Positions 25,861-34,139 of a DNA stretch of 64,000 nucleotides are shown here, piece by piece. Numbering within the stretch: position 1 is the first letter of the stretch; every line of letters starts with the position of its first letter. The stretch lies in assembly GCA_947302655.1 (NCBI GenBank), contig CAMYVW010000001.1, positions 404,263 to 468,262 on the forward strand, read 5' to 3'. Both the position numbers and the translations under genes were made by a program. The DNA is from an uncultured Mycoplasmatota bacterium. GTDB taxonomy: Bacteria; Bacillota_I; Bacilli_A; RF39; UBA660. The notes beneath the pieces are model-generated. The model was given only the letters and a program-made list of their open reading frames with translations. It had not been told where the DNA came from and searched no databases.

Positions 25861-26381
25861 TGAGTACTTATAAAGAATGGAAACAAAATGCTAAAAATAA
25901 CGATAATATAATTAAAAAAGAAGCAAAAAAAGAAAAAACTGAAGTCGAAATAATCGTTGATAATTATCTTGAAATGTTAAAAGAAGATCCTGCTTTATTA
26001 AAGGGTAGAAAGACTACATTTGAACATTTTGATGCCCTAGATGAAATATATAAAGGTGTTGTATATAAAAAGATTTATGAAGTATATCTAAAATATATTA
26101 ATGATGAAAGAAAAAAAGATGCAATGCAAGTAAGAATTTTTACTATTATTGAAAGTACTTATAATAATTATATGAAGGATTTACTTCAAAAAGAAAAACA
26201 ACAAAAATGTCAAGAAAACGGTCATACTTGGGAAGAAAATTGGACTAAAACAAATAGTGGTTGGGCAAGAAAATGCCTTATGTGTGGTAAAAGACAAACT
26301 ACTATAATTGATCCTAACGAAATAATAGCTAAAACAGAAGAAAATAAAGGTATTTCAAGAAAACGTGGAAGAAGAAAATAA
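25860..26381 (+). CDS. Hypothetical protein with a C-terminal zinc-ribbon-like motif
   Basis: The 173-aa protein is helical and charged for 110 residues. It then has a metal-binding candidate made of C117, H122, C139 and C142 (KCQENGHTW then RKCLMCGK), and ends in the basic tail SRKRGRRK. It starts one base into the previous stop. I do not know the family. The next gene also carries a C-terminal zinc ribbon, so the two may act together or derive from one family. Confidence 0.7.
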   Translation: MSTYKEWKQNAKNNDNIIKKEAKKEKTEVEIIVDNYLEMLKEDPALLKGRKTTFEHFDALDEIYKGVVYKKIYEVYLKYINDERKKDAMQVRIFTIIESTYNNYMKDLLQKEKQQKCQENGHTWEENWTKTNSGWARKCLMCGKRQTTIIDPNEIIAKTEENKGISRKRGRRK

Positions 26382-26382
26382 T

Positions 26383-26411
26383 TTGTTTAAAATATAACTT
26401 TATGTTATAAT
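26383..26411 (+). promoter_or_regulatory. Promoter for the gene at 26447
   Basis: TTGTTT at 26383-26388, 17 nt, TATAAT at 26406-26411 with an extended TGT. Confidence 0.7.
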
Positions 26412-26446
26412 AACAACTAACTTTTAAAAAGAGGAGAGTGCACTAT

Positions 26447-26986
26447 ATGAGTAAGAGAAAAACATTAGTGTTTAGTGAAACTCAATCAAGAATTGAATCA
26501 CTTGATTTACTTGGAATTATGCTAGATAGATACACTAAACTCGGAATTTCAACACAATATGATGATACTATTAAAGCATATAAACATATGCCTGATATTT
26601 ATAAAGTGCAAATTAATAAATTAATTAGAAAAGTGTATTTTGGTACTCAAAATATAAATGATTCTTCAATAATTAAAGTAATTAGTAATAAAGAATATAT
26701 GAAGACTATTATTAGAGTTATTGAATGTCAATTTGAATATATGAAAAAATTAGAAATAACTGATGAATTTGTTAATAGTGCATATAATGATGATTTAATT
26801 AATAAATCAATAAATATGGATAATTTAGATGTTCAAACTTGTTGGTTATGTAATAATACTCATCACTATTTAAAACTATCAGATAAAAACGTTTTATGTT
26901 TTGGTTGTGGTAGATATTATTATAAAGGTAATGAAATAAAAAAAGAAAATAAAAATATTGAAACATCAAGAATAAGAAAAAAGTAG
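26447..26986 (+). CDS. Hypothetical protein with a four-cysteine zinc ribbon
   Basis: The ATG at 26447 is preferred because GAGGAGAG (26431-26438) is at proper distance, while a GTG at 26438 touches it. The 179-aa protein is helical, then has C132-x2-C135 and C151-x2-C154 (CWLC, CFGC), and ends in the basic tail TSRIRKK. No known family comes to mind. Confidence 0.7.
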   Translation: MSKRKTLVFSETQSRIESLDLLGIMLDRYTKLGISTQYDDTIKAYKHMPDIYKVQINKLIRKVYFGTQNINDSSIIKVISNKEYMKTIIRVIECQFEYMKKLEITDEFVNSAYNDDLINKSINMDNLDVQTCWLCNNTHHYLKLSDKNVLCFGCGRYYYKGNEIKKENKNIETSRIRKK

Positions 26987-27004
26987 AAGAGAGTAGGGAT
27001 AGTA

Positions 27005-27487
27005 ATGGAAAATAATATTATTGATAATATAGGTGGTTATAACCTAACTGAGTCAGCATATAAATTAGTAGTTGAACAATTATCTTTTGTAAAATCATTT
27101 TCAAATAAAAAACAAATTAATATTATGAATATTATAAAAGATTTTTGGAATTTACCAGAATCCATTCAAAAAGATATTTCTACAAAATATTACTTAGAAT
27201 ACCTTCAAGGTAAACCAGTAAGTATTAATAGATTTGCTAATATAATGAAGGAATATATTGAATATTGTAAAACTAATAATATTAATTTAGATGAATTAAG
27301 ATTAGAAGAAGACAGAAAAAAAGCTGAAGACGCTAATAGATCTGTTTTAGAAGCTATGGCTATAAATGCTAAAAGATTAGAATCACATCCTAAATATAAT
27401 TTTGATGGCGTTAGATTTGATGATGGATCTAGTATTAATCCAACGTATTTAACTAATGAAGGACCTACAAATAAAAGAAGTCTTTAA
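27005..27487 (+). CDS. Hypothetical 160-aa protein
   Basis: It follows the zinc-ribbon gene by 18 nt with a weak GAGAGTAGGG site, so it is likely in the same unit. It is soluble and helical with a charged middle (ELRLEEDRKKAEDANRS) and a polar C-terminus ending TNKRSL. I do not recognise it. Its 3' end overlaps the convergent ZIP gene by 4 nt. Confidence 0.65.
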   Translation: MENNIIDNIGGYNLTESAYKLVVEQLSFVKSFSNKKQINIMNIIKDFWNLPESIQKDISTKYYLEYLQGKPVSINRFANIMKEYIEYCKTNNINLDELRLEEDRKKAEDANRSVLEAMAINAKRLESHPKYNFDGVRFDDGSSINPTYLTNEGPTNKRSL

Positions 27488-28224
27488 GTTAAAAATATAT
27501 TAATTATAAATAAAGAAAAACCAATTATTAAACCAATAATAATATCTAATTTATTATTGGTTTTTATTTTAGGTAATATTTTATATATTGATATATTAAT
27601 CATTAAAATAGCAACACTTATAAGTATATAACCAATATATACTCCCCCTACTAAATTTTTAAATAAAAGTAGGGGGAGTATAGATCCAATTGGTTCACCA
27701 ATAGATGCAATAAAAGTATATATAAAAGCTTTTTTTCTTGATTTAGTTGCATAATACATTGGAACTGCTATAGAAATTCCTTCAGGAATATTATGCATTA
27801 TAATACTTGTTGTAATTTTAATTCCTAATTTTAAATTATAATTAGTTGTAATATATGTAATTATACCTTCTGGTATATTATGAAAAAGTAATGCTATCAT
27901 ATTAAATATACCTAAAAAGTATAACTCCCCCTTCTCTACTAATTTTTTATTATTTTTAGGCTTTATATGAAGAATTATATATATAATAGTATAATTTATC
28001 AAAATATATAATAAAACGCTTAAAAATGGCTTATTTGATAGAATATTAAGTGATTCGATAAATAAATCAAAAATACTTACTAAAATCATTACTATAAATG
28101 CCATTGATAATGATATTGTTATTATTTTATCTATATTCTTTTTACTTTTAAAATTTATTGTAAATAGCATTCCTGTAAGAGTTGTAAAACCAGCTATAAT
28201 AGATAGTATTATTCCTTTATTCAT
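27484..28224 (-). CDS. ZIP-family metal transporter, ZupT-like
   Basis: The 246-aa protein has eight hydrophobic segments and two HNIPEG motifs, one in each of the two metal-binding helices (LLFHNIPEGIITY and IIMHNIPEGISIA), the hallmark of ZIP transporters of the ZupT/GufA branch. It likely imports zinc or another divalent metal into the cytoplasm. A loop of Asn/Lys separates helices 3 and 4. It lies between zinc-ribbon genes and the orphan genes on the minus strand; a shared metal theme is possible but unproven. Confidence 0.9.
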   Translation of the reverse strand: MNKGIILSIIAGFTTLTGMLFTINFKSKKNIDKIITISLSMAFIVMILVSIFDLFIESLNILSNKPFLSVLLYILINYTIIYIILHIKPKNNKKLVEKGELYFLGIFNMIALLFHNIPEGIITYITTNYNLKLGIKITTSIIMHNIPEGISIAVPMYYATKSRKKAFIYTFIASIGEPIGSILPLLLFKNLVGGVYIGYILISVAILMINISIYKILPKIKTNNKLDIIIGLIIGFSLFIINIFLT

Positions 28225-28263
28225 ATATAATTTTATGTATAAAAAAAGAGTAGTATTACTACT

Positions 28264-28926
28264 CTATTTAACAAATCTTTTTCTAGATCTATCTTCACTA
28301 TATTTTTTTAAGGCTTCTTGTCTTTTTTGTTTCATATAATTGTTTGTTATTTCACATCTAGAACAAGCAGAGTACATTCTATCAGCTTTCTTAACTCTTT
28401 TTTGAATTAACTCTTCTACTCTATTAATTTCTTCTTCATAATTATTTATATTTTTATATAAAATATTATTTAACACACCAATAATATAACATTTATAAAA
28501 ACTATCTATATTTATTGTATACGTAATATATTTGTTTGAAGATTCAATCATATATTTATATGCTTGTAATATGCATATTTTTTCAAGTAATTTATAATAA
28601 TTTAAAGTAAATGGAAATGGTTGATTTTTAAATTCTTCTTTAGCTTTATTTAATTCATTATCATAATTTAAATATTCATTTTCATTGGATATATTATCTA
28701 TTTTTAATAATAAATCACTTTTATTTGTAACAAATTGTTCTTCATCATAAGATGTTTCACTTAAATATTTATAGAAATATAATTTTGTTAATTCTTCTAA
28801 TAAATTTTTATATTCATCATCAATTAAAAGTACGTTATATATAGATTTATTTTTTATATATATTTCTTTAGAATATATCTCTAATTCTTTGTTAATAAAT
28901 TGATTAACTTTATCAATTTTTTTCAT
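28264..28926 (-). CDS. Hypothetical 220-aa protein
   Basis: I do not recognise it. It is soluble and highly charged, with many Tyr and Asn, a late CSRCE motif and the basic tail SRKRFVK. It is 8 nt downstream of the single-pass protein gene on the same strand. It probably belongs to an operon running from 29878 to 28264. Confidence 0.65.
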   Translation of the reverse strand: MKKIDKVNQFINKELEIYSKEIYIKNKSIYNVLLIDDEYKNLLEELTKLYFYKYLSETSYDEEQFVTNKSDLLLKIDNISNENEYLNYDNELNKAKEEFKNQPFPFTLNYYKLLEKICILQAYKYMIESSNKYITYTINIDSFYKCYIIGVLNNILYKNINNYEEEINRVEELIQKRVKKADRMYSACSRCEITNNYMKQKRQEALKKYSEDRSRKRFVK

Positions 28927-28934
28927 TTAAACTA

Positions 28935-29390
28935 CTACCCTTTTCTAACCCTAGATGGTTCTTTTTCTATGCCTTCACTTTCTAAAGAAAAATATTCATA
29001 TTTTTCTTCAGTTAAATTATAAGTATCAAAAATTATTTTGTTATTTTCATCAAAATAAATATTAGATTTTATAAATTCAGCATATGTATTAGAATCTTTA
29101 CAATAAACATATATTATCCAGTTATGTTCATCAAATTCAACAATCCCATATTTTTCCTTATCTTTTATTTTAATTTTAATATTTAAATCATTATCTTCAT
29201 AGATAGATACTTCACCATTATTAACTAAAATATAAGTTTTAGTTTTACTTTTCTTATCTAAATATTTTGATAAAATTTCATGAACAGTTAAACCAGCTGC
29301 TCCAGCTATAATAACTATTATTCCGATTCTACATAAGTTTGCTTGAACATCACTGTCTGAGAAAAAATCTCTTATTCCTCTCCTACTCAT
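28935..29390 (-). CDS. Single-pass membrane protein, paralogue of the upstream gene
   Basis: The 151-aa protein has one helix near residues 21-38 (IGIIVIIAGAAGLTVHEI) followed by a soluble domain. The stretch TYAEFIKSNIYFDENNKIIF is shared almost fully with the next gene upstream, so they are tandem duplicates. The tail SRVRKG is basic. The inside/outside orientation is uncertain and no family is recognised. Confidence 0.65.
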   Translation of the reverse strand: MSRRGIRDFFSDSDVQANLCRIGIIVIIAGAAGLTVHEILSKYLDKKSKTKTYILVNNGEVSIYEDNDLNIKIKIKDKEKYGIVEFDEHNWIIYVYCKDSNTYAEFIKSNIYFDENNKIIFDTYNLTEEKYEYFSLESEGIEKEPSRVRKG

Positions 29391-29395
29391 ATAAA

Positions 29396-29878
29396 TTATC
29401 CTTTTCTTTTTCTAGTTATTTCATCTTCATGTAAAACATAGTATTCAAAATTATCACTTGTTACATTATTTTCATCAAAGATGATTTTATTATTATCACC
29501 AAAATAAATATTAGATAGAATAAAATCAGCATATGTAGGTGCATCAGAACCATACACATAAATATAACACATAGTATCTGATATTTTTTGGTAAGAATAC
29601 TTACTTTTTGAAAAATCATTTTTCTTTATATTATCAAATACATTTACATCCCCATCTTTTATTGTAATTAAAGTACATACATGATCTTTATTTTTATCAA
29701 ATAATTGGGGAATAGTTGCTGAAAAAGAATATGCAAATACTGCTGCTATAGTTCCTATTATAAATCCATCAGTAAACTTATTATTAATTATTCCTTTATG
29801 TTCATTATCTGATATTACTTTTTCATTTTCATTTTCTACATTGTTTTCATTAATATTTATCTCTTCGTTATTTACCAT
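29396..29878 (-). CDS. Single-pass membrane protein, paralogue of the downstream gene
   Basis: The 160-aa protein has an acidic Asn-rich start, a helix near residues 38-57 and a soluble domain with TYADFILSNIYFGDNNKIIF, matching the neighbour. It ends TRKRKG. A good promoter precedes it at 29915-29943. The gap to the paralogue is 5 nt. I do not recognise the family. Confidence 0.65.
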   Translation of the reverse strand: MVNNEEININENNVENENEKVISDNEHKGIINNKFTDGFIIGTIAAVFAYSFSATIPQLFDKNKDHVCTLITIKDGDVNVFDNIKKNDFSKSKYSYQKISDTMCYIYVYGSDAPTYADFILSNIYFGDNNKIIFDENNVTSDNFEYYVLHEDEITRKRKG

Positions 29879-29914
29879 AGTTTCACCATCATTTTCTTAA
29901 AAATAGTGCTTTAT

Positions 29915-29943
29915 ATTATAAATGTATTTTTTAATTATTACAA
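29915..29943 (-). promoter_or_regulatory. Promoter for the minus-strand orphan operon
   Basis: On the minus strand: TTGTAA, 17 nt, TATAAT. Confidence 0.7.
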
Positions 29944-30015
29944 CAGATAATTAACAAATATTACCATATTAATAATATTTATAACGGACATAATACATAT
30001 AGGAGGTAAATTAAT

Positions 30016-30129
30016 ATGAGAAGAAATAATAAAGCAGAAAAAAATCAAAAAACCAAGAAAAATAACAATAGTAAAAATCAAAATGAAAACAAAGATAATT
30101 CTTCAAAACACTTTAATGATTGTCGCTAA
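30016..30129 (+). CDS. 37-aa Asn/Lys-rich protein
   Basis: A strong AGGAGG lies 9 nt before the ATG. The product starts MRRNNKAEKNQKTKK, is almost wholly polar and predicted disordered, and ends KHFNDCR with a lone cysteine. The ribosome site and following terminator support a real gene. I cannot name it; a nucleic-acid-binding role is possible from its charge only. Confidence 0.55.
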   Translation: MRRNNKAEKNQKTKKNNNSKNQNENKDNSSKHFNDCR

Positions 30130-30134
30130 TAAAT

Positions 30135-30170
30135 AAAAAAGAAAAGTAAATTTTTACTTTTCTTTTTTTA
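30135..30170. terminator. Bidirectional terminator
   Basis: AAAGAAAAGTAAA then TTTACTTTTCTTT with T runs on both sides. It separates the 37-aa gene from the convergent gene at 30154 and overlaps the latter's end. Confidence 0.8.
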
Positions 30171-30936
30171 AAGATTCTTTATGTAAAGCATCTAATCTTT
30201 TTTGAAAGTACTCTCTTCTTGTTCTTCTTATCTGATACTCTTTTTCTCTTTTATTAATTTCTTGTGATGCAAAAATTAAAGCATCGCCAAGATAATTAAA
30301 AGCATTAGAACATAAATTAAAGTCTTTAGTACATACATTATTTATATCTAAATCTTCAGACATTATTGTATACTTATAAATTAAATCCATAATGGATTGA
30401 ATATATATTTCAAATGCTTTTAAATGATAATCATTAAAAGTATTATATACTGTATTTAAAGCTGGTTTTAGACCTTCCTTATTTTCATATTTTTGAATAA
30501 TATTAATAATATCATTTAAACGCAAATTCATTGCTAGAAGTGATGAAAAGGTATCATCAATTTGAAAGTCTTTTTCTTGAGAAACATACTTAGTAATATT
30601 TATATATTGAATTAAATAATTAATTGCCTCACTGCAACTAGAAATATTTTCTATATTATCAGGTTTACTTAAATATGTAGTAATGCTTTCATCATTATTT
30701 AATAAATAATACTTATTATTATTTACTATATTAAAATTAATGGCTTCCTCATATAAAAGTGTTAAATATGTAGAATCATATTCTTTTAAAATATTATATA
30801 TAGCTTGTTCTTTTTGACGAATTTTTCCATCACCAAAAAACTCTTTTTTTGTTTCATTTAAAACATCTAATGTTTTATAAAACATATTATTAAAAGTTAT
30901 TTTAATATTTGTTTTTAAATCTTTAAAATTTTGCAT
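30154..30936 (-). CDS. Hypothetical 260-aa protein
   Basis: I do not recognise it. It is soluble and helical with many Tyr, Asn and Leu, and no membrane segment. AGGAAAAC stands before the ATG at a long spacing. It lies 21 nt downstream of the gene at 30958 on the same strand, so the two are likely one unit. The tail SLKKEK is basic but lacks the RxR pattern of its neighbours. Confidence 0.6.
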   Translation of the reverse strand: MQNFKDLKTNIKITFNNMFYKTLDVLNETKKEFFGDGKIRQKEQAIYNILKEYDSTYLTLLYEEAINFNIVNNNKYYLLNNDESITTYLSKPDNIENISSCSEAINYLIQYINITKYVSQEKDFQIDDTFSSLLAMNLRLNDIINIIQKYENKEGLKPALNTVYNTFNDYHLKAFEIYIQSIMDLIYKYTIMSEDLDINNVCTKDFNLCSNAFNYLGDALIFASQEINKREKEYQIRRTRREYFQKRLDALHKESLKKEK

Positions 30937-30957
30937 AAGTAATAGTTTTCCTATCTA

Positions 30958-31806
30958 TTAGAAAATTCTTCTCTTTTTTCTTTTTCTAGTATTTTGTTCT
31001 TCAATAATATTTTCTTCTCTTTTTTCTTTTTCTACTTCTTCAGGTTTATCATTATTTAAAGAAATAATAGCGCAGTAATTCTTGTTTGAACGACATTTTC
31101 CTAAAGCATCTTTTGCTATATCACGTACTTCTAATAAAGAGTCTATTATCTCTAGTGAATGTATTTCATCAAATATATCTTCATAGTTATCACAGCAAAG
31201 TAAAGTTATATAACAAATAAGCTGACAAATAGTTTCATCATTTAATTTATCAAACATACTATCTAATTGTTTAGAATCATATATACCTGAAATCTTATTA
31301 TGTTGATCATTAATAAGAAGATTTATATCCACTAATGTAAGTACAACCTTATCTAAGAACTCACAATTTGTTTTTCTTAAAAGTTCTTCACTATCTGATT
31401 CAAAAGTATTTTTAACAATAATTGTATATATAATATAATTTTTTAATGTTCTATCTATATCGATTTTTGTTGCAGCCTCTTCAATATCTGGATTTTCATT
31501 AAAATCATCATTTGTTATTTTTAGATATGAATCACCAGATCTTGTGTATGCAGTTTGATCAGAGTCATTTAAAACATATTCCTTTTTTAACTCGCTATTA
31601 ATATGTTCTATTAATAAAAGTAAAAACGTTGTATCTTTTTGTGATAGTTTTTCAAAAATTAATATATCTTCTTCTGGTAATAATGGAACAACAGATGGAC
31701 ATTCCAAATACATCTTTACTAAAACATCAAAGAGCACATCATAACTTTCTTTTACATTTTCCATAACGCTTTTTTCTTCATTATAATCTAGAATTTCATT
31801 TAACAT
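30958..31806 (-). CDS. Hypothetical 282-aa protein
   Basis: The ATG at 31806 follows GAGG by 9 nt and is preferred to one 48 nt further upstream. The protein is helical and acidic, with a cysteine cluster near two thirds (LICYITLLCC) and a very basic end (NTRKRKKRRIF). No domain is recognised. It is divergent from rarA. Confidence 0.6.
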   Translation of the reverse strand: MLNEILDYNEEKSVMENVKESYDVLFDVLVKMYLECPSVVPLLPEEDILIFEKLSQKDTTFLLLLIEHINSELKKEYVLNDSDQTAYTRSGDSYLKITNDDFNENPDIEEAATKIDIDRTLKNYIIYTIIVKNTFESDSEELLRKTNCEFLDKVVLTLVDINLLINDQHNKISGIYDSKQLDSMFDKLNDETICQLICYITLLCCDNYEDIFDEIHSLEIIDSLLEVRDIAKDALGKCRSNKNYCAIISLNNDKPEEVEKEKREENIIEEQNTRKRKKRRIF

Positions 31807-31911
31807 ATGGTATTTCCTCACTTTTTTAAAAATATGCTTTTTATTATAATTCATTTATTTTTTATAGTAAAGTAAAATAATTATCTTCCCCTACTTTTTT
31901 ATTTATATATT

Positions 31912-31920
31912 TGTTATAAT
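31912..31920 (+). promoter_or_regulatory. Extended -10 promoter of rarA
   Basis: TGT then TATAAT at 31915-31920. The rarA ATG is only 17 nt downstream, so the leader is very short. Confidence 0.5.
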
Positions 31921-31936
31921 TATTTTGGTGGGTATT

Positions 31937-33136
31937 ATGGAGATATTAGCAAATGAACTTAGACCTAAAAAATTAGATGATATATTAGGTCAAGATCATA
32001 TTATTGGTAAAGGTAAAATTATTAATAATCTTATTAAAAATAAAAAAATGTTTTCCATGATTTTATATGGAAAACCAGGTATAGGTAAAACAAGTATTGC
32101 ACAGGTTATTGCAAATGAACTTGAGATGCCTGTTAGATTTTTAAATGCTACTGTAAATAATAAACAAGACTTTGATATTGTTATCGCAGAAGCTAAAATG
32201 GAAGGCACTTTATTATTAGTTGTTGATGAAATACACAGAATGAATAAAGATAAACAAGATATTCTTTTACCACATATAGAAAAAGGAACTATTATTTTAA
32301 TAGGTCTTACTACTTCTAATCCATATCATAAAATAAATCCAGCAATACGCTCTAGATGCCAAATTTTCGAACTTAAGAGTTTAACTGATAAAGATATCAT
32401 AAAAGGTTTAAATAAAGCTGTAGAGGCCTTAAAAGGCATAAAAATAACTAATAATGAAATTAAGTATATTGCTGCCCTATCTAATGGCGATATTAGAAGC
32501 GCTTATAACATATTAGAAATGGCATATTATTCTGATGCAAAACATGAAGTTACTGAAGAATTAATTAAAAAAATTAATTCTAAACCAGTATTCTTTCACG
32601 ATAAAAATGAAACAGGTCACTATGACTTATTAAGTGCTTTTCAAAAATCAATTAGAGGTTCAGATCCAGATGCAGCCATCCACTATTTATCTAGACTATT
32701 ATTTGTGGGTGATTTAGACAGTATATATCGAAGATTATCGGTAATTGTATATGAAGATATTGGCCTTGCAAATCCATCTATGGGACCTAAACTACATGCT
32801 GCTATTGAAGCGTCAGAACTTGTTGGAATGCCTGAAGCTGTAATTATTCTTGGAGAAGTTGTTATTGAAATGGCTCTATCTCCTAAGTCAAATTCAGCAT
32901 CATCTGCAGCTTTAGCTGCATATGCAGATGTTGAAAAAGGAGTAACTGGTGATATACCTGAAAATATAAGAATTGATACTAAAACATATAAATATCCCCA
33001 TGACTATCCTAAAGCATGGGTTAATCAAGAATACATGCCTAAAAACTTAAAAAACAGAAAATATTATGAACCTAGATTTAATAAACATGAAGCTAATTTA
33101 TATAAATTATATGAAGAAATGAGGAATAATAAATGA
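31937..33136 (+). CDS. rarA: Replication-associated recombination ATPase RarA (MgsA)
   Basis: The ATG at 31937 with GGTGGGT upstream is preferred to the TTG at 31925. The 399-aa AAA+ protein has Walker A GKPGIGKT (45-52), Walker B VVDEIH, and the C-terminal MgsA region with SRLLFVGDLDSIYRRL and YKYPHDYP, typical of RarA. It acts at stalled replication forks as a tetrameric ATPase related to clamp loaders. In Bacillus its homologue lies beside the 6S RNA and tcdA; here those are 8 kb away, with an insertion-like block between. It overlaps gpsA by 4 nt. Confidence 0.95.
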   Translation: MEILANELRPKKLDDILGQDHIIGKGKIINNLIKNKKMFSMILYGKPGIGKTSIAQVIANELEMPVRFLNATVNNKQDFDIVIAEAKMEGTLLLVVDEIHRMNKDKQDILLPHIEKGTIILIGLTTSNPYHKINPAIRSRCQIFELKSLTDKDIIKGLNKAVEALKGIKITNNEIKYIAALSNGDIRSAYNILEMAYYSDAKHEVTEELIKKINSKPVFFHDKNETGHYDLLSAFQKSIRGSDPDAAIHYLSRLLFVGDLDSIYRRLSVIVYEDIGLANPSMGPKLHAAIEASELVGMPEAVIILGEVVIEMALSPKSNSASSAALAAYADVEKGVTGDIPENIRIDTKTYKYPHDYPKAWVNQEYMPKNLKNRKYYEPRFNKHEANLYKLYEEMRNNK

Positions 33137-34113
33137 AAATAGCCATGCTTGGAACCGGAGCTTACTCTCTAGCCTTATCTTTAATGCTAGCAAAGAAAAA
33201 AGAAAACAATATAATGCTTTGGACTGAAAATCAAAATATATTTGATACATTTAAAAGAACTAATAGATTAGATACTATCTTACCTGATAGAGTTTTTCCA
33301 GATAATATTAATATTACTACATCATTTGAAGAAGCTCTTGATAATGCTGAACTAATATTTATTGCATGTGCAGCAAAATTTGTTAGTGAAGTATGTGGAA
33401 GTATAAAACCATATTATAATAAAACAATACCTATTTGTATTGCATCAAAAGGTATTGAAGAAAAAACTGGTTCTTTTTTATCTGATATAGTTAAAAATAC
33501 TTTAGGAACAGAAAATATTGCCGTTTTATCTGGCCCTACATTTGCTATAGATATGGCAAATAATGAACCTATTGCCTTAGCACTTGCATCTACTAATGAA
33601 TATACAACCAAAACTATTAAAGATAATTTATCTAATAATACCTTAAAACTAAGAGAAACAAATGATTTAATTGGTATACAGATATGCGGAAGTATTAAAA
33701 ATGTTATAGCTATAGCATCTGGTATGGTTAAAGGATTGGGTTATGCCGAATCTACTCTAGCCTTTTTAATTAATGAATCACTTCATGATATGAAATATTT
33801 AATTGATAAATTAGGTGGAGATAAGAAATCTGTCTTATCATATGCTGGAGTTGGAGATTTACTTTTAACATGTACTTCAACTAAATCAAGAAACTACTCA
33901 TTTGGATATATTGTTGGTTCAACTAAAGATGAAGATCAAATAGAAGAATTCTTAAAAACTCATACAGTTGAAGGTTACTACACTTTATCAAGCATATATA
34001 AATTAGTTAGAACTAAAAATATTGATTTACCAATCATTAATTTAATATATGATATTATAATGAACGGAAAAGATCCTAATTTACTTGCAAAATTTTTAAT
34101 AGAAAAAGAATAG
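33133..34113 (+). CDS. gpsA: Glycerol-3-phosphate dehydrogenase [NAD(P)+]
   Basis: The 326-aa protein has the dinucleotide-binding GTGAYS (7-12), LSGPTFAIDMA, the catalytic-lysine region GSIKNVIAIASGM, and GVGDLLLTCTS. It reduces dihydroxyacetone phosphate to sn-glycerol 3-phosphate for phospholipid and teichoic acid synthesis, linking it to the LTA-type enzyme at 14215. Its ATG overlaps the rarA TGA. The position of the usual Trp after GxGxW is Tyr/Ser, a mild variation. The stop codon lies within the terminator at 34103. Confidence 0.95.
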   Translation: MKIAMLGTGAYSLALSLMLAKKKENNIMLWTENQNIFDTFKRTNRLDTILPDRVFPDNINITTSFEEALDNAELIFIACAAKFVSEVCGSIKPYYNKTIPICIASKGIEEKTGSFLSDIVKNTLGTENIAVLSGPTFAIDMANNEPIALALASTNEYTTKTIKDNLSNNTLKLRETNDLIGIQICGSIKNVIAIASGMVKGLGYAESTLAFLINESLHDMKYLIDKLGGDKKSVLSYAGVGDLLLTCTSTKSRNYSFGYIVGSTKDEDQIEEFLKTHTVEGYYTLSSIYKLVRTKNIDLPIINLIYDIIMNGKDPNLLAKFLIEKE

Positions 34114-34139
34114 ATATTACCTTATCTATTCTTTTTTTA
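34103..34139. terminator. Bidirectional terminator, copy 1 of a 37-bp perfect repeat
   Basis: GAATAGATA and TATCTATTC arms with A5 before and T7 after. It contains the gpsA stop and, on the other strand, the stop of the sigma factor gene. The same 37 bases recur at 35190-35226 in the same orientation. Confidence 0.9.
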
